From: Lasiosphaeris hirsuta
Lineage: Eukaryota > Ascomycota > Sordariomycetes > Sordariales > Lasiosphaeriaceae
Direction: 5' to 3'
Length of the DNA stretch: 64,000 nt
Assembly: GCA_030549175.1 (NCBI GenBank)
Contig: JAUKUA010000006.1
Location: 558,001-622,000, forward strand
Notes under the pieces: generated by a model
The model's input: the letters and a program-made list of their open reading frames with translations, nothing else
The model's database searches: none
What the model was told of the DNA's origin: nothing
Program-made: the position numbers and the translations under genes
In this document: positions 12,885 through 24,288 of the stretch, one piece after another
How positions within the stretch are numbered: position 1 is the stretch's first letter
How the letters are laid out: each line of letters begins with the position of its first letter

Positions 12885-12888
<4 letters not shown>
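9319..12888. other. Gene-poor interval with homopolymers
   Basis: No coding region supported. The stretch contains a G17 run (10579-10595) and scattered CA-rich tracts near 10680 and 11168. Longer open frames such as 10311-10943 (-) and 10550-11173 (-) overlap one another and have low-complexity translations without motifs. Confidence 0.45.
10579..10595 (+). repeat. G17 homopolymer
   Basis: Seventeen G in a row on the plus strand, after GAGGA, in non-coding sequence. Confidence 0.95.
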
Positions 12889-12978
<90 letters not shown>

Positions 12979-12987
12979 GTCTCTCTC
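12889..12987 (+). repeat. (CT)n microsatellite, 40 perfect units plus interrupted tail
   Basis: Perfect CT dinucleotides run from 12889 to 12968 (80 bases, 40 units). They are followed by two blocks of CTCTCTCT separated by GT and ending in TTT. The frames read through it (poly Ser-Leu or Arg-Glu) are artefacts. Confidence 0.97.
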
Positions 12988-14560
12988 TTTGGGGGAGGTG
13001 GGTGGGAGTGCGTGTGCGTGCAATTTGGCAGATTCAATGCCCAACCAGGTCGAAACATCGGGCCAGTCGGTCAACGGGTCTTGTGGAATTGTCAACGGCT
13101 TCAGGAACTAGTCAACTGTGCGGCATTGATGATGCGCGCGGGCAGGCAGGACACATTATCGCTCAGATCGCCAGCTTGCCAGCCAGCCAGCCTCTTCTTT
13201 CCGCCTTGAACCGAACAAGCAAATAGCGCATGGCTGCTGGAACCCCGAGGGGCTTCCGAAGGCGGTCAACGACATGCCGCTATTCAGGCGGGCTACTGTG
13301 GGCGCGACCGCCACTTGCTTTTGTTTCTACCTTTTTTTGTTGGGGCTTGGGCAACGAAGGTAGCGGTGGCGGCAGCAGCTGGGCTGTCCTGGTGCTTCCT
13401 GGTGCTTCCTAGTGCTTGCCGTGATGCCCATCTGGGCCAGTGTCCTTGGGCTGCTACCTACGTGGTGGTTGACGGTGTCAAGAGGTGGTTGCATCGCCGT
13501 CCGATTGGGCCAGGTTGCCCACTGCTGTGCTGGACAAGCTGCGCGAATGCCCTGTGAGCCCAAATCGAATTATCCAGGCGAGAGGGCCACACCTAGCCGT
13601 ATCTAGCCCTTGGCAAGGTCAACCCCGCGTTAGTTGCAACCTCATCCGCGCGTGTGAGTGACTCGACAGACGCAGCGCGCTCGCAACGCTGCCCGGGCCG
13701 CGGTCGCGAAGCCATCGCGATTCGCGCGACGGGGCAGGACAGCAGATGGCAGCGTGGCAGATCCAATCGATAGCTGCCGGTCCCTCGATCCCCTGAGAAG
13801 CGCGAATCTAGAACTCCATGTCCCTTGTTCTGGGGTCGAGGCAGGGTGCAAAACCGCTTTGGGCCAAGGCAAGAACCCCCCGCTTGTTTCATGTCTGGGT
13901 GTCGGGCTCTCGACCCGCCAATGGCAGGCGCCCTCAGGCCAGATCGCTGGCAGTTCGAGAATCTGTTCCCAACCATTCATCAAAGGGGTCATGCAAAGCG
14001 TGGTCGACGACATGGGTGAATGCAAATCGACACCCATTCAAATCGCAGTAGCACCAGCCTTCCCAGGGCGGGAAGGCAGGAAAAGGCACGGGGCGGCGCT
14101 CGCCAGCGAGCCACTCCCCAATGACTCGGTCCCACGGATCCACGGATCATGTCTAATTGTTCTCGCTTGTCGAAGGGATGAGGCAGGAAAACAGGAGAGG
14201 GCATGCGAGAGACGCGTGCTCAACGCCCGCATCAACGGCGCCGGTGTGCCAACTAGCAGACAGATAGATAGACGCAGATGGACCCCTTTGAGGATCACGG
14301 TTGATGATAAAGGTGCATGTTCCCGGCTGCCACTTTTGCTCATCTCTTTTTCGAGGCATGCCCTGGCATTTCACGATTCGATCATCGCCATATATTCCTT
14401 TCGACGGAGCTTCCTGACTCGGCCGCACCCTCCCTTCGGTTGACCCTCCGTGCTTCGGTTTATCTCAGACGCCCCGCGAAAATTCAAGGCCGGCTCCATT
14501 GAACAGGGACGTCCTATTGTCTCGAGCATATTCTTAGCGCCATTGTGCTATTGAGCTATT
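12988..14560. other. Gene-poor interval, probable upstream region of the Pcl cyclin gene
   Basis: No supported coding sequence. The 261-codon open frame at 13658-14443 is rich in Arg, Ser and Pro, lacks motifs, and overlaps several opposite-strand frames. A perfect MCB box (14212-14217) and a TATAT at about 14390 lie near the right end. Confidence 0.4.
14212..14217 (+). promoter_or_regulatory. ACGCGT (MCB-type) box upstream of the cyclin leader
   Basis: The palindrome ACGCGT is the binding core of the MBF G1/S transcription factor. It lies about 2.6 kb before the cyclin ATG, but only a few hundred bases before the pyrimidine-rich leader seems to begin. A single hexamer can occur by chance. 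Confidence 0.25.
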
Positions 14561-16841
14561 GACGAGCTCGAGCTTCACGTAGTTCACTTACTCTTTTCTG
14601 TAAGTCGGCACGCCTTTTATTCTGCTCCCTGTCCTGCCTGGAACCGAGTCGATATATCGATCCCTTTTCTCCGCCTTCTGCCTATCTTCTGCAGCCTACA
14701 AAACCCCAACAAGGAACTGCATCCGGTATCTCGTCAGTCAGTCATCTCACGACCTCGACGCAGGCAGACAACACGCCAAACTCCTTTATATCCCTCCCCC
14801 TCCCTTGCCAGCAACGCCGCTTCCAACGTACAACGTGCGCTTGTCGACTCGGTCTCCGTATTGGGATTTTTACTTTCGGCGAGAAGCCCAACTAACACCT
14901 GAAAGGCTGTTTTGATTGCGTTAGGCTGCTCCTCAGGCATCTTCTCGCAACTCTGTTTGACGCCCTGTCGTTTCGACCCGTCGATTGGCTAGAGCGAAAT
15001 CCCAACCTCCCGTCCTGTCGACGCTTTTTTTACCTTGTGCGAGTTCGATTCGCCCGCTTGGCAGCATACCACCCCGCTTCGCCTCCTAGTTGCCGCTGCG
15101 ACAGCAGACGCCAGCACGAATCAACCCCCGCTGACAAGTCGCACTGGGCGACTCCTCGAACACGCTCTAGAGCGCTCGCGCACTAGCACCCACCCGACCG
15201 ACCGCCATTTACCAAGGCCCATTGACCCCTACCATTTGGCGCGCGACAGCTCTGGTCTCTTCTGCCATATTAATCCCGCCGGAGCCCTCAAGCACCGGAT
15301 CCAAAATATCGAGACGCAGCAGCAGCTTGCCTCGCCAGCTCTCGATTCGCCCAAACCGACCTTCTTCCGCTGGATCGGAACCATCCGCTGTTGCAGCGAG
15401 TCTCTCAGTTTTGCCCAGCCGTGCATCCTTCCTATTCCGGGCTCACTTCGGCACCGTCGACCGCTTGCCGACTTGAGAAGGTGCAAGTCGCCGTCTATTG
15501 ACATTCACTTTTTTCCTGCGACGGAACGAGCTCAGCCCGGTGCGTGCACAGATAACACGTCCCGGCTTCTAGTGCCCAAGTTTAGCAACAGCTGTGCTTT
15601 TTGGACTCTACTTGCGTGACTCGCCCACGACATCGGCACGACAGCTCGAGACCAAGCCGCTACCCCGGATCTCCATCGCCGGCTCTTTTAATTCTCCCTC
15701 ATATCCACCGCGACACACCACCAATCCACAGGCCCACGAGTCATCTGCCTTCGCGTTCTCAGCCACGCCGAGAGCCTTCGAATCGCCCAGGGCCCGCGCA
15801 AAACCTCGGAAGCCCACGGTTCCACTTTTCCCGGGATCGCCACTGACTTTACAAAGCCAGACTTCGGAGTGTACTCAGCGCCCGCCGCCCGCCACTTCCG
15901 TCAGGGAAACGAAAAAAAACGACGCCAGACTCGTGACAGCCCCCGTCTGCGTTTCCGAGCCATTTCCTGATTGCCTCTTTGGAACGTTTCCTTGAAGCAG
16001 CCCCTGCACGCCTCTGCCGGAGTTGGCCGTTGTTCGCTGTCAAACCTCGCTGTCGCCCCATTGGTGCATCGCTGCCCACACGGAACAGACCTGTCTTGCC
16101 TCCTGCCACTGCCAAGTGCCAACCCTGCAGCATTCCAGCCAGACCAGCCCAAGCCTGGAACCCCCCGCTGATCGCCTGCACCCCCCCCCCCCCCCCCCCC
16201 CCCCCCGGTCGCGGCCGATACAGTGGACCACGCTCCCCCATCAGCCCACCCCTGTCCACCTGGTGTGTCGTGGACGACCACCACCTGGAACGCCTGCTCA
16301 GCCTCGTGGTCTTGCACGTCACCCCTCTGACGAAAAAGCCCACTTTGCGACACGCATCCCGGCAGGCCACAGAGAGCCCACCGCGCCCACTCGGAAGCCT
16401 CCAGAGCGGCCCAGTTCAGCCTTTCCGTGTCAACAGCAGCAGTGCCCATCGAACCCAGCCCGCCACGCCTGTTCGCCCGACCGGACCGGCCCCAAGCCCT
16501 GAAACCCCCTAGCACTTACACCCAAGTACCTAGGTACCTGTCGGCACCTTACCCCAACATCCCATTTACAAGAGCTTCGCCGCGTATCGCCAGCTCGTGT
16601 AAGCCGTTCGTCCCGCGCGACTCTCTCTCCCCTATATTTCCATTTAGGGCCTGCATGACCCTGACCCCCGTCTCACCTCTTCACTCCCGTCTTTGACATT
16701 TCGTCATAAGACTTTAAAACCTCCCTACCCCCTCGCCACAGTCACACGGCTAGCTGCTTGCTGGTGACTCTTATCCCTCGACACAAAACATCGGGGCATC
16801 TCATTCTCTACTCACCTCCTCATCCCTTCACACATTCCAGC
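14561..16841 (+). promoter_or_regulatory. Probable very long 5' leader of the Pcl cyclin gene
   Basis: From about 14560 to the ATG at 16842 the plus strand is strongly pyrimidine-rich, as fungal leaders are. It contains a candidate leader intron at 14600-14694, with donor GTAAGT and a pyrimidine tract ending CTTCTGCAG. It also holds many upstream ATGs and long open frames (15035-15619, 15594-15995, 15979-16512) whose translations look like random Pro/Ser/Arg-rich sequence. A C26 tract sits at 16181-16206. Such a leader would limit translation of the main frame. The transcription start is inferred, not seen. Confidence 0.4.
16181..16206 (+). repeat. C26 homopolymer in the cyclin leader
   Basis: Twenty-six consecutive C, the longest G/C homopolymer in the window, about 640 bases before the cyclin start codon. 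Confidence 0.95.
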
Positions 16842-17990
16842 ATGGACTCACTACCACAAAGTATCGGCACTGCCGAGCTCAATGCCGCCGCCCTTGACCA
16901 GTTCGTCTACAAGCCGGTCGACCAGGAGATGATCAGGTACCTTGCCGACGCCGCCTTCAGCGTCATCCAGTGCGACCCGACCATGATGCCACCACCGCCG
17001 GCCGAGAGCCGGTCCCGACTCCCCACACCCCCCGCCTCCACGTCACCGAGGGCGGTGCGAAGCGAGGACGGCGGTCTCCCGTCGCTCGAGGAGTTCATCG
17101 CCCAGCTGGTCATCTCGTCCAACGTGCAGGTTCCGACTCTCATGTCGACGCTGGTCTACCTCAACCGCCTCAAGTCCAGACTCCAGCCCATGGCCAAGGG
17201 TCTCCGATGCACAACTCACCGCATCTTCCTTGCAGCACTCATCCTTGCAGCCAAGTATCTCAATGACAGCAGTCCCAAGAACAAGCACTGGGCCACCTAC
17301 AGCGTCATTTCAAATACCGTCTACAACTTTGGCTTCAGCCGCACCGAGGTGAACCTGATGGAGAAGCAGCTCTTGTTTTTGCTGGACTGGGATCTGCGCA
17401 TTGTCGAGGAGGACCTCTACCGGGAGCTTGACTACTTCCTGGCGCCGATCCGCAACGACATCGAGGCCCGTCACCTCCGCCGCATGCGCCGCCAAGCCGA
17501 GAAGCTCCAGCGCCAGCTGGAAGAGGAGACGTGGATCTCGGTGGCACGCAGCGCTGCTTCCATCAGCGCATCCTCCTACGTCACTCCGCCCTCGTCCAGA
17601 GGTAACTCCCGGTCACGCCACACGACACCGAGCACAGATTCGGTGCGCGGCGTGTCCCCGCCTGGTCTCTACAGCAGTAGCTCGTCCTATGCCGGCTCCA
17701 TCCCCAGCCGTGCGACGACACCGCTCAGCGAGCTCGAGACCGAGCCGCATACTTACATCTACAACTGCCCCGAGGAGCTGTACGAGTCCCCTGTTGAGAT
17801 CATCATGGAGGGGCGGCCCTGTGTGCCCGAGAAGGACTCGGTCTACAGCCGCAAGATGAGCAAGAACATGCTCCCCTACGAGATCAGCGCCGAGGAGCTT
17901 CGCAGCCTGGAGGAAAGCAGTCGCACGAAGCGCGTGCGCGGCATGTTTGGCAGGGTCTTCGGGAACAACGGCGGCATGCCGGTACGGTAA
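16842..17990 (+). CDS. Pho85-type (Pcl) cyclin, G1/S-specific cyclin family
   Basis: One exon of 382 codons from the ATG in CCAGCATGGACTC. An in-frame ATG 28 codons upstream (16758) is possible, but its extension has no protein character. The cyclin box runs from about residue 80 to 190: LPSLEEFIAQLVISSNVQ, TLVYLNRLKSRL, THRIFLAALILAAKYLND, NKHWATYS and LMEKQLLFLLDWDLRI. This is the compact Pcl1/Pcl2/PclA form. A basic helix (LRRMRRQAEKLQRQL) follows, then a Ser/Thr/Pro-rich tail with several S/T-P sites, likely kinase targets and degradation signals. Family members activate Pho85-like CDKs in G1, morphogenesis and phosphate response. The gene sits behind an exceptionally long leader. Confidence 0.88.
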   Translation: MDSLPQSIGTAELNAAALDQFVYKPVDQEMIRYLADAAFSVIQCDPTMMPPPPAESRSRLPTPPASTSPRAVRSEDGGLPSLEEFIAQLVISSNVQVPTLMSTLVYLNRLKSRLQPMAKGLRCTTHRIFLAALILAAKYLNDSSPKNKHWATYSVISNTVYNFGFSRTEVNLMEKQLLFLLDWDLRIVEEDLYRELDYFLAPIRNDIEARHLRRMRRQAEKLQRQLEEETWISVARSAASISASSYVTPPSSRGNSRSRHTTPSTDSVRGVSPPGLYSSSSSYAGSIPSRATTPLSELETEPHTYIYNCPEELYESPVEIIMEGRPCVPEKDSVYSRKMSKNMLPYEISAEELRSLEESSRTKRVRGMFGRVFGNNGGMPVR

Positions 17991-20900
17991 CGGACTTGGA
18001 ATCGGATCACGCATGGGAAGAGGAGGAAGACTGGACTTCACGACCTCGACGACATTGGCATTTCCAGCGCATCAATTGCATTGATTGCATTATGCAGCGC
18101 ATCGGCGTTCTAGGGGATTTCTTTTCCGCGCATTTCTCAACCACCACAAAAAAGCGAGGTGTTTACTGGATTTCCTAACTTTGCATTTGCATCATCCACG
18201 GACGGCGGCAAGCGACGGTACAAAGGGTAGATCGGAACGGCCCGGAGAGGAGGGACCGAGAGAGGTTCGGGTGGCAAACAGCAGTTTTTTTTTTTTTTTC
18301 GCTCTGCACTTGCAATTTTGGGGCGATTTGCGATATATCATCCGGCGATTGGCTGGTTTCGGTTTTTGAGGCTTACGACCTCGTGGTGTTTGGAGCTGGC
18401 TGGCGTTTTCGCGGTACATACCACATTCTGCTTTTCATTCGCCTTGTGCGCGCATGGCTGTCGCCTGCCACAGCTTCAGCGCGCCTTATTTCCATTTTCC
18501 ATTTCGTTTGTTACCTATCTCCCGCCCCTTTTAATTCCTATACGAATGAAGCAAGGCTAGGATGATCAAGGCATCTAATAGGGAAGGAAGTACCAGCTTT
18601 CTGGCTGCCAAACAATGCGGAATCTCATCACGAGTCATGTGTGGGTGAACGAGAGAACATGCATGAGAGCAGCAGGAGGCATCATTAGCATAGCACGAAG
18701 AGAGACGGAAATACCCAACGATCTCCCTGAACGGGACCGGTCGAGCAATGGGATGGTTCATTCAGACAGAGATCAGAGATCCAATGAGTGAATTGAGATA
18801 GCCGGTGCCGGGATCAGAGGAGGGATGGATGTCCCCCACTCTACCCGCACGCAAATGGATTTAATTTACCATCATGAACCAATCCGAGCCGTGACTCTAT
18901 GACTCTTGTGTATGGCCACTGTTTTGTGGTGATGGTCCGGTACCTTGATTACCTCCTCGATGGAGGAGCCTCCCGAGTCTTACGAATTGGGGCGTCGCAA
19001 TTGCAGGGACGGGACGGTATGGTCTGTTGTTTACCTGGTGCGCCCCGCGGGACGCCAGCCAGCCTGATGCCGTATGGTTTATGCGAGCGCGGTGGCCGGT
19101 GGTGAGGCGAGGCGGGGGGGGGGGGGGGGACGCATACGCATGAATCGGTAGAGTGCTGTTGGCTGGCCAGTTTTGGGGAGGGCCGGATAGGTGTGAATTC
19201 AGGTAGCATAAGGTAAGGTAGTGAGAGAGCCATTGAAAGGGGTAAGGGGAGAGACTCTTCGTCTCAACCGCTGAGCCGAACCGACACATTCCGACCCAGC
19301 GCCATCCGGCCTACCGGCCGCGGTGTTTTTTTTCTCTTCCTCTCGTCTTGTGGTGTGAGAGGGAAGGGGGAGGGTGGGGCGAGGCGGGGTGGTTTGGGTT
19401 TGGTTGGTTGAGGCCCGACCCAATCCCGTGGTGTGTGCGAGATATATATTTTTTGGGCGTGTGGTGGTTGGGATGGAGAGGGGTTTGTTGACGTTTGTCC
19501 ACGCTTCTTCGGTTTCGGTTCTTGCTAGCAAAAGGTGGGCCAACTCGGCCAGCGACGTGTCGTGATGGATGACCACTTACCCCGCGACGCCAGCAGCATG
19601 CGAGGCGATGCGATGCGATGCGCCGGGCTCAATTCAGGGTCCTTATCCCCCAACCCCACGCTACTCGCCTTTCTATTGAGAATTACACACACTGGGTATT
19701 GTGGGCCGGCTAGCAATGGCTTCCCGCCACCGGGCCCTTTGGACATGCGGCCGATTCGTCACTTTGTTGATGTTTTGTTTGATGCCGCCCCGTCGCGACC
19801 CTTTCAGTGGCCCAGTACCTCTTAAGAAAAGCATATATCAGCGAGCCCGCCTCCCCCCCCCCCCCTCTATTCTAGCCTGCTCTTCTCCCTGAATCGTCAA
19901 TCCACACGGGGGGGGGCTGGGGAGTTCTGCAAGTTTCACCGCTGGCCTGTCTGCCGGGCCTCCTGACCGCTCCGGCTTGTGATTGCTCCGTCGGCACTGG
20001 GGCTGGGGCCATTGGTGATGGGATCTCTGAGGAATCAGGATCGATAGCATCTCGGTAGCTGCATTGGTCTGTCTGCAAAGGGATTGAAAGGCTGTACAGA
20101 AGACAGCCGTGTTTTCGTCTGGGGGCCATTTTGCATGTGGCCGAGGGAACAGGCCCGATCCCACACGGCCGAACCCCGCCCCAGCGGCGATGCAGCCAAG
20201 GTCAGCAACGCAACGAACGACTGCTGCCAGAATTCCCCGTCGGCATCTTGCCGGCGGGACAGGCCAACGACGGAAGGGGGCGGGGGGCAGGAAGCCGGAA
20301 ATTTCGGGCTAGTCACCGAGCGGCATCAACCTCGACTGAGCATGTTGTCGCAGATTCACAAAAGGCGCCGTTCCAAATCGGCGCGGGCGGTGTGCATGTG
20401 TAAGTCGACGGGGAAAAAAGGCAGCACAGCAGCCTCACGTCAGCCGCACCGTCGGATCTCAGAGCGTGTTTGAGGCTCTGTTATAGTGTCGCAACGATGG
20501 GATCAAAATGATCACGATCGCTTTTGCTCAAAGCTGACTGGATGCGTCTGGCTCGTCTTACGCCCGAGAGAGATGCAAGTAGCGATTGTGTGATCGCGCA
20601 GGCACCATCACACGTTCCCCGGATCTACGCTGTGTTGTTGTGTCGGTGTGCCTGTGGTGGATTAGGTAAAATGTGTAAGATGGCTGACAGGGTTGACCTC
20701 AAGGCAACCTAATCATTACATGTCTGCGCATGTCGCCCATGATTCATGATACGTAGTACGCAGGAGCAGTGAAGGCTTCCGGTTTGAGAGCCCAGATCCG
20801 TCGGGAGCTAGCGAGGTTAAAGTGCTGGGTTGGGTGGACAGGGGGGATTTGGGTATGAAGGCTTGCATGCTGTGCCCCAAAGGCGCATCGGCTTGGAGTT

Positions 20901-21870
20901 CTTCTCGTGTTCTGTCCATTGACAACAAAGCTTCGACCACCAACTTGGCCCCAGTGCTGGAAGAGGCTTCAAAAGCCGGTGCCGGAGATGCCAGGCGTAA
21001 TCGGCCACCGAGCATGATTATCCGGACTGCCGTTTGCTACGGTTGACAGCGGAAAGGCTCCCTATGATGCCTGCGTCGCCTGCGTTGCCTGCGCGGCTTG
21101 CTGCATGTTGAAGGCAGAACTTGAACGTCGTGAGTACCGTACCTTGCATCGTTACGGATCCCAAAGGACGGGTTCGCCCCGTTCAAGCCACAGGCGTATT
21201 GCTAGTCGAAAGGAGAGAACCGCGTGTGCGGCTCAGCATAGCCCCCAATATTCGTACTCGGTATGTACTTGCGCTCAAACTCAAACTCCAAGCGGAAACT
21301 CCAAGCGGAAAAGGTCGGCTTGTCATTTCGGACTGGCGCGTTGTTCATGTCTCCGTATCGCCGTTTCGTGTAAGAATTCTTGAAAGCCACAGGGGCGACA
21401 AAGCTGATGTGTTGCGGTGCGATTCATTCGGACAAGTTTTGTTGAATGGCAAAAAGGCGACAACATTTGCCTCATGACGACGTCCAATGGAAGAATAGCT
21501 TCCCACACCCATGACTTTTGAGTGTGGCTGGCGCCGCCAGTTCGGCTAGGTGGCTCGTGCGCTCGGCGGCCAACTGGGCGCAGCTGCAAAGTTCCTATCA
21601 GAACTTTCCCCCTGAGAAGATCCCTCTCGGGTAGGGAAACCGCTGCCAAGAATATTGGTATTCAGGCTCGATTAAAAGACACGTCACGCGACGCAGCCCG
21701 CGCAGCCCACTCGCCGTCAGGTGGCAAACTGGGCACTCCTCCAAACTCCGAAGAAAACGTGTCCATGACAATTCGGACTCGGGCTTGTGGTTTACAATTC
21801 GATGCGTTGATATCAGCTTACCGGCATCTGAGTACCGCTTAGAAGGCTCTCCGACTTGGAAGCTGCATTT
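17991..21870. other. Gene-poor interval
   Basis: The cyclin 3' untranslated region, then about 3.5 kb without a supported gene. It carries T15 (18285-18299), G16 (19114-19129) and C13 (19853-19865) runs. Open frames in 18.9-21.5 kb are short, overlap in several frames, and show no motif I recognise. Confidence 0.45.
19114..19129 (+). repeat. G16 homopolymer
   Basis: Sixteen G on the plus strand in non-coding sequence. Confidence 0.95.
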
Positions 21871-21949
21871 ATACGCTGTGCAATCCAACCTTTGTTTGTT
21901 TGTTGGCGGGAGGGTTCGAAGCTGTGATTATAAGGATGCCTCGTTGTGG

Positions 21950-22107
21950 ATATGGGAAAGACCTTACGAAATACCAAATATGTCTTTTGTAATACGACAG
22001 ATGCCTCTCCACCGTAACAAAGGGTATTTGTGGCATTTAAAAGGCCTTTCTAGTATTAAGAAGGCCTTTCCCATAAGTTCCACGCTAACAAACAAACAAG
22101 GGTGGAC
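21950..22107 (-). repeat. Degenerate 63-bp repeat, copy A
   Basis: The segment holds GAAATACCAAATATG, TTTGTAATAC, GTGGCATTTAAAAGG and AACAAACAAACA, all of which recur near 24289-24480 with substitutions. On the minus strand it reads HLSYYKRHIWYFVRSF, matching the translation of the other copy. Confidence 0.6.
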
Positions 22108-22340
22108 TATAGATTACGCATGTATTTGTAAACACATGAAAACAAGTTCTAACTGAGATGACTCTAGCAGTGCTACCTAGTAGCAATTTGATACAAAACA
22201 GTACTCCTTCCCAAATTCCAAATCCACAACACAACCCCGCCACACCAACGACCTCTTATTTGTTTGCTTACCTTTCCAACTTTCCAATCCATATGTTTTC
22301 ACAACACTTGCCCAGCTAGCGCCTTTTAACGCACATATCA

Positions 22341-22734
22341 CTATCCTGTCAAAAGCCATGATGAAGACGTAGGGAACAAGCCAAATAAAATGGCGCCCGG
22401 CCAGATACGAAAATCGACCGGGGGCATCCGGAAGGCGCCAGGTAAAAGAGCGCGGTACTCAAAACCATGGGAAAGACAGCCAGCAGCCGCGTCGGGAAAC
22501 GGAGCAAATCCACCGGAGGCAAGGCCCCGAAGGTAGAACAGGCCACAGCAAAAGCCGCCGAACCAATGAAGGCCGCAAACACCGTCCCGCCGCCACCAGC
22601 TCTGCCAAAGAGCTATGAAGAATCCAGAAGCAAGGATTACCGGGAGAGAGTACGACAGGGAGATCTGCCACCTGCTCCCCATCCTCCTCGCGATCCGGCG
22701 CGAGACCTTCGCACTCATTGACACACTCTACCAA
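22341..22734 (-). pseudogene. GC-rich patch with frameshifted hydrophobic frames, possible membrane-protein relic
   Basis: In a GC-rich patch within AT-rich sequence, two minus-strand frames read like transmembrane segments: LSYSLPVILASGFFIALW in one, and FAAFIGSAAFAVACSTFGA and LAVFPMVLSTALFYLA in another. Joining them would need a frameshift or a missed intron. The plus strand also has an 84-codon Lys/Ala/Pro-rich frame (22467-22721), so the coding strand is not certain. I do not recognise a family. Confidence 0.25.
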
Positions 22735-23765
22735 GCGCTCAGCTTGTACGAATGCCCATGATCACTTTGAAGTTGCCAGTTTATATTTGCATGGCGGGAT
22801 GCATCAAACAATGAGAACCCGTACCTAGTAGCGATTTACTAGGTATGCCGATTGTCACTTTCTACAATGCTAACCATACAAGGCCTTTACAGTACCTAAT
22901 CAAAAAAAAATGGTATCTTCCGCATTTTGAAATTAATACTGGTCTTAAAGCCTCTCTAGAATCAAAGCGCAGTATTTCTAGCGTTTCGTATAGTACGGTA
23001 AGTAGGTGATGATCAAGACATTCTGTGGCCAAGTATAACCCTTACCATGGACTCTTGTTGGAATGCTGACATGTCTCTATTGTAGAAACTCATGTATGCA
23101 TTTGAAAAGCAGAATAAGATACATGAGTTGAACCCGTAATTAACAGAACGCCGGGAAGATATAAAACAAATGGTTCGTCGATTCAGTAAGCCTAGATGAT
23201 AGCAGGCGAGCTGTAACTATCAGTAAGTGTACGAAAGCAAGTAAACTTAGTTCCATAGATTAGCCTTTCTCTATAAACATGGCATTGCGATTCATCATAC
23301 AAATTGTCGACTTTTGGATGAGGGAAAACTTCTCCCGCCCCCTTTAGGGTTTCGGTCTCCAAGTGGGACTTTAGTTTTAGAACCACGATCAAGCTAAGCC
23401 TCTCATAGAAGACTTCATATGGTATGATTTTGTTCTGCGGGAACTCACTTCCTTAGGCTAGCACTTGCAGTTTGATGATTTATTCATTAGTGTGTGACCT
23501 TCCTATAAAGGCCTTCCATCATAAAAATGACATTTCTAGTATTTCGTTGGGCCTAGTTGTTGACGAGCACCCATTTGAGCATAGGGGCATCTTTGGGATC
23601 AGAGCTGATAACAGTCAGTGGTATCACCATGTTCGATCCACAGACTACCCGCTTAGCACGTATGTTTAGCAGCTCGCTATCGCTAAAAAGCGCTTGTTGA
23701 TTCTTGTCAACGGCGGAGACGACATCTGTATGGGACTAGTCGTATCTCCAATCCTTCAGATCCAT

Positions 23766-24269
23766 CTAGACTAGGACAAGATCTTGGGCCCTGTTGACAA
23801 CGCCTTGATGTAATAGTGTGTGGGAAAACTCCGCTATACCCACGACCAACTTGGTAAAGTTGTCCTCGAACCAAACCACACAATGACGCTTTGCGAGGCT
23901 TTTGCAAAGCGCCCTGCAATTCTTGACCCCTGAGCCGGAGATGTTCGGACGGACCCCTTCCAAACACTCGGGGCCATCCTGAACAAGGAATTCTCTCGCG
24001 GTCTGGTGAAGGAGGTATATCTCGGAGTCGATAATGGTAATGAACAGTCCGCAGAGGTCTCTCACATATTCACGGGAGCGCTCATCAGCTTTGGGGCCCA
24101 GGTCTTCATAAGACCGGCAGCTTGGTTGGAGAGCTAGCGCTGCGGCCATTTCCGCCAGGGTCAGGGGCCGTACTGCCGTAACAACATGCAATAGTCTCTT
24201 GGCTTCTTCCGGATTAGAACCCCTATTCAGGACCCCGCCCATTTGCACCACGCAGGATCCTACAGGCAC
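23766..24269 (-). pseudogene. Fragment of a fungal NACHT-type NLR protein (region after the NACHT domain)
   Basis: The frame reads NPEEAKRLLHVVTAVRPLTL, EMAAALALQPSCRSYEDLG, REYVRDLCGLFITIIDSEIY and LLHQTAREFLVQDG. This is the winged-helix segment that follows the NACHT ATPase and precedes ankyrin or WD repeats in fungal NLRs (heterokaryon incompatibility and innate-immunity type). No Walker A/B motif is seen upstream, where the frame is closed and the 63-bp repeat begins. No repeat domain is seen downstream. It is therefore a truncated relic about 168 codons long, or at best one exon of a decayed gene. Confidence 0.65.
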
Positions 24270-24288
24270 TCCGGTATTCTACAAGGGA

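Noticed and set aside
12690..13226. Frames encoding Leu-Ser or Arg-Glu repeats
   Set aside because: Products of reading the CT microsatellite.
13658..14443. 261-codon plus-strand open frame
   Set aside because: Random-looking Arg/Ser/Pro-rich translation, overlapped by several opposite frames, no splice partners or motifs.
15035..16512. Several long plus-strand frames (194, 133, 177 and 159 codons) before the cyclin
   Set aside because: They overlap in different frames of a CT-rich leader and have low-complexity Pro/Ser/Arg composition; treated as leader sequence.
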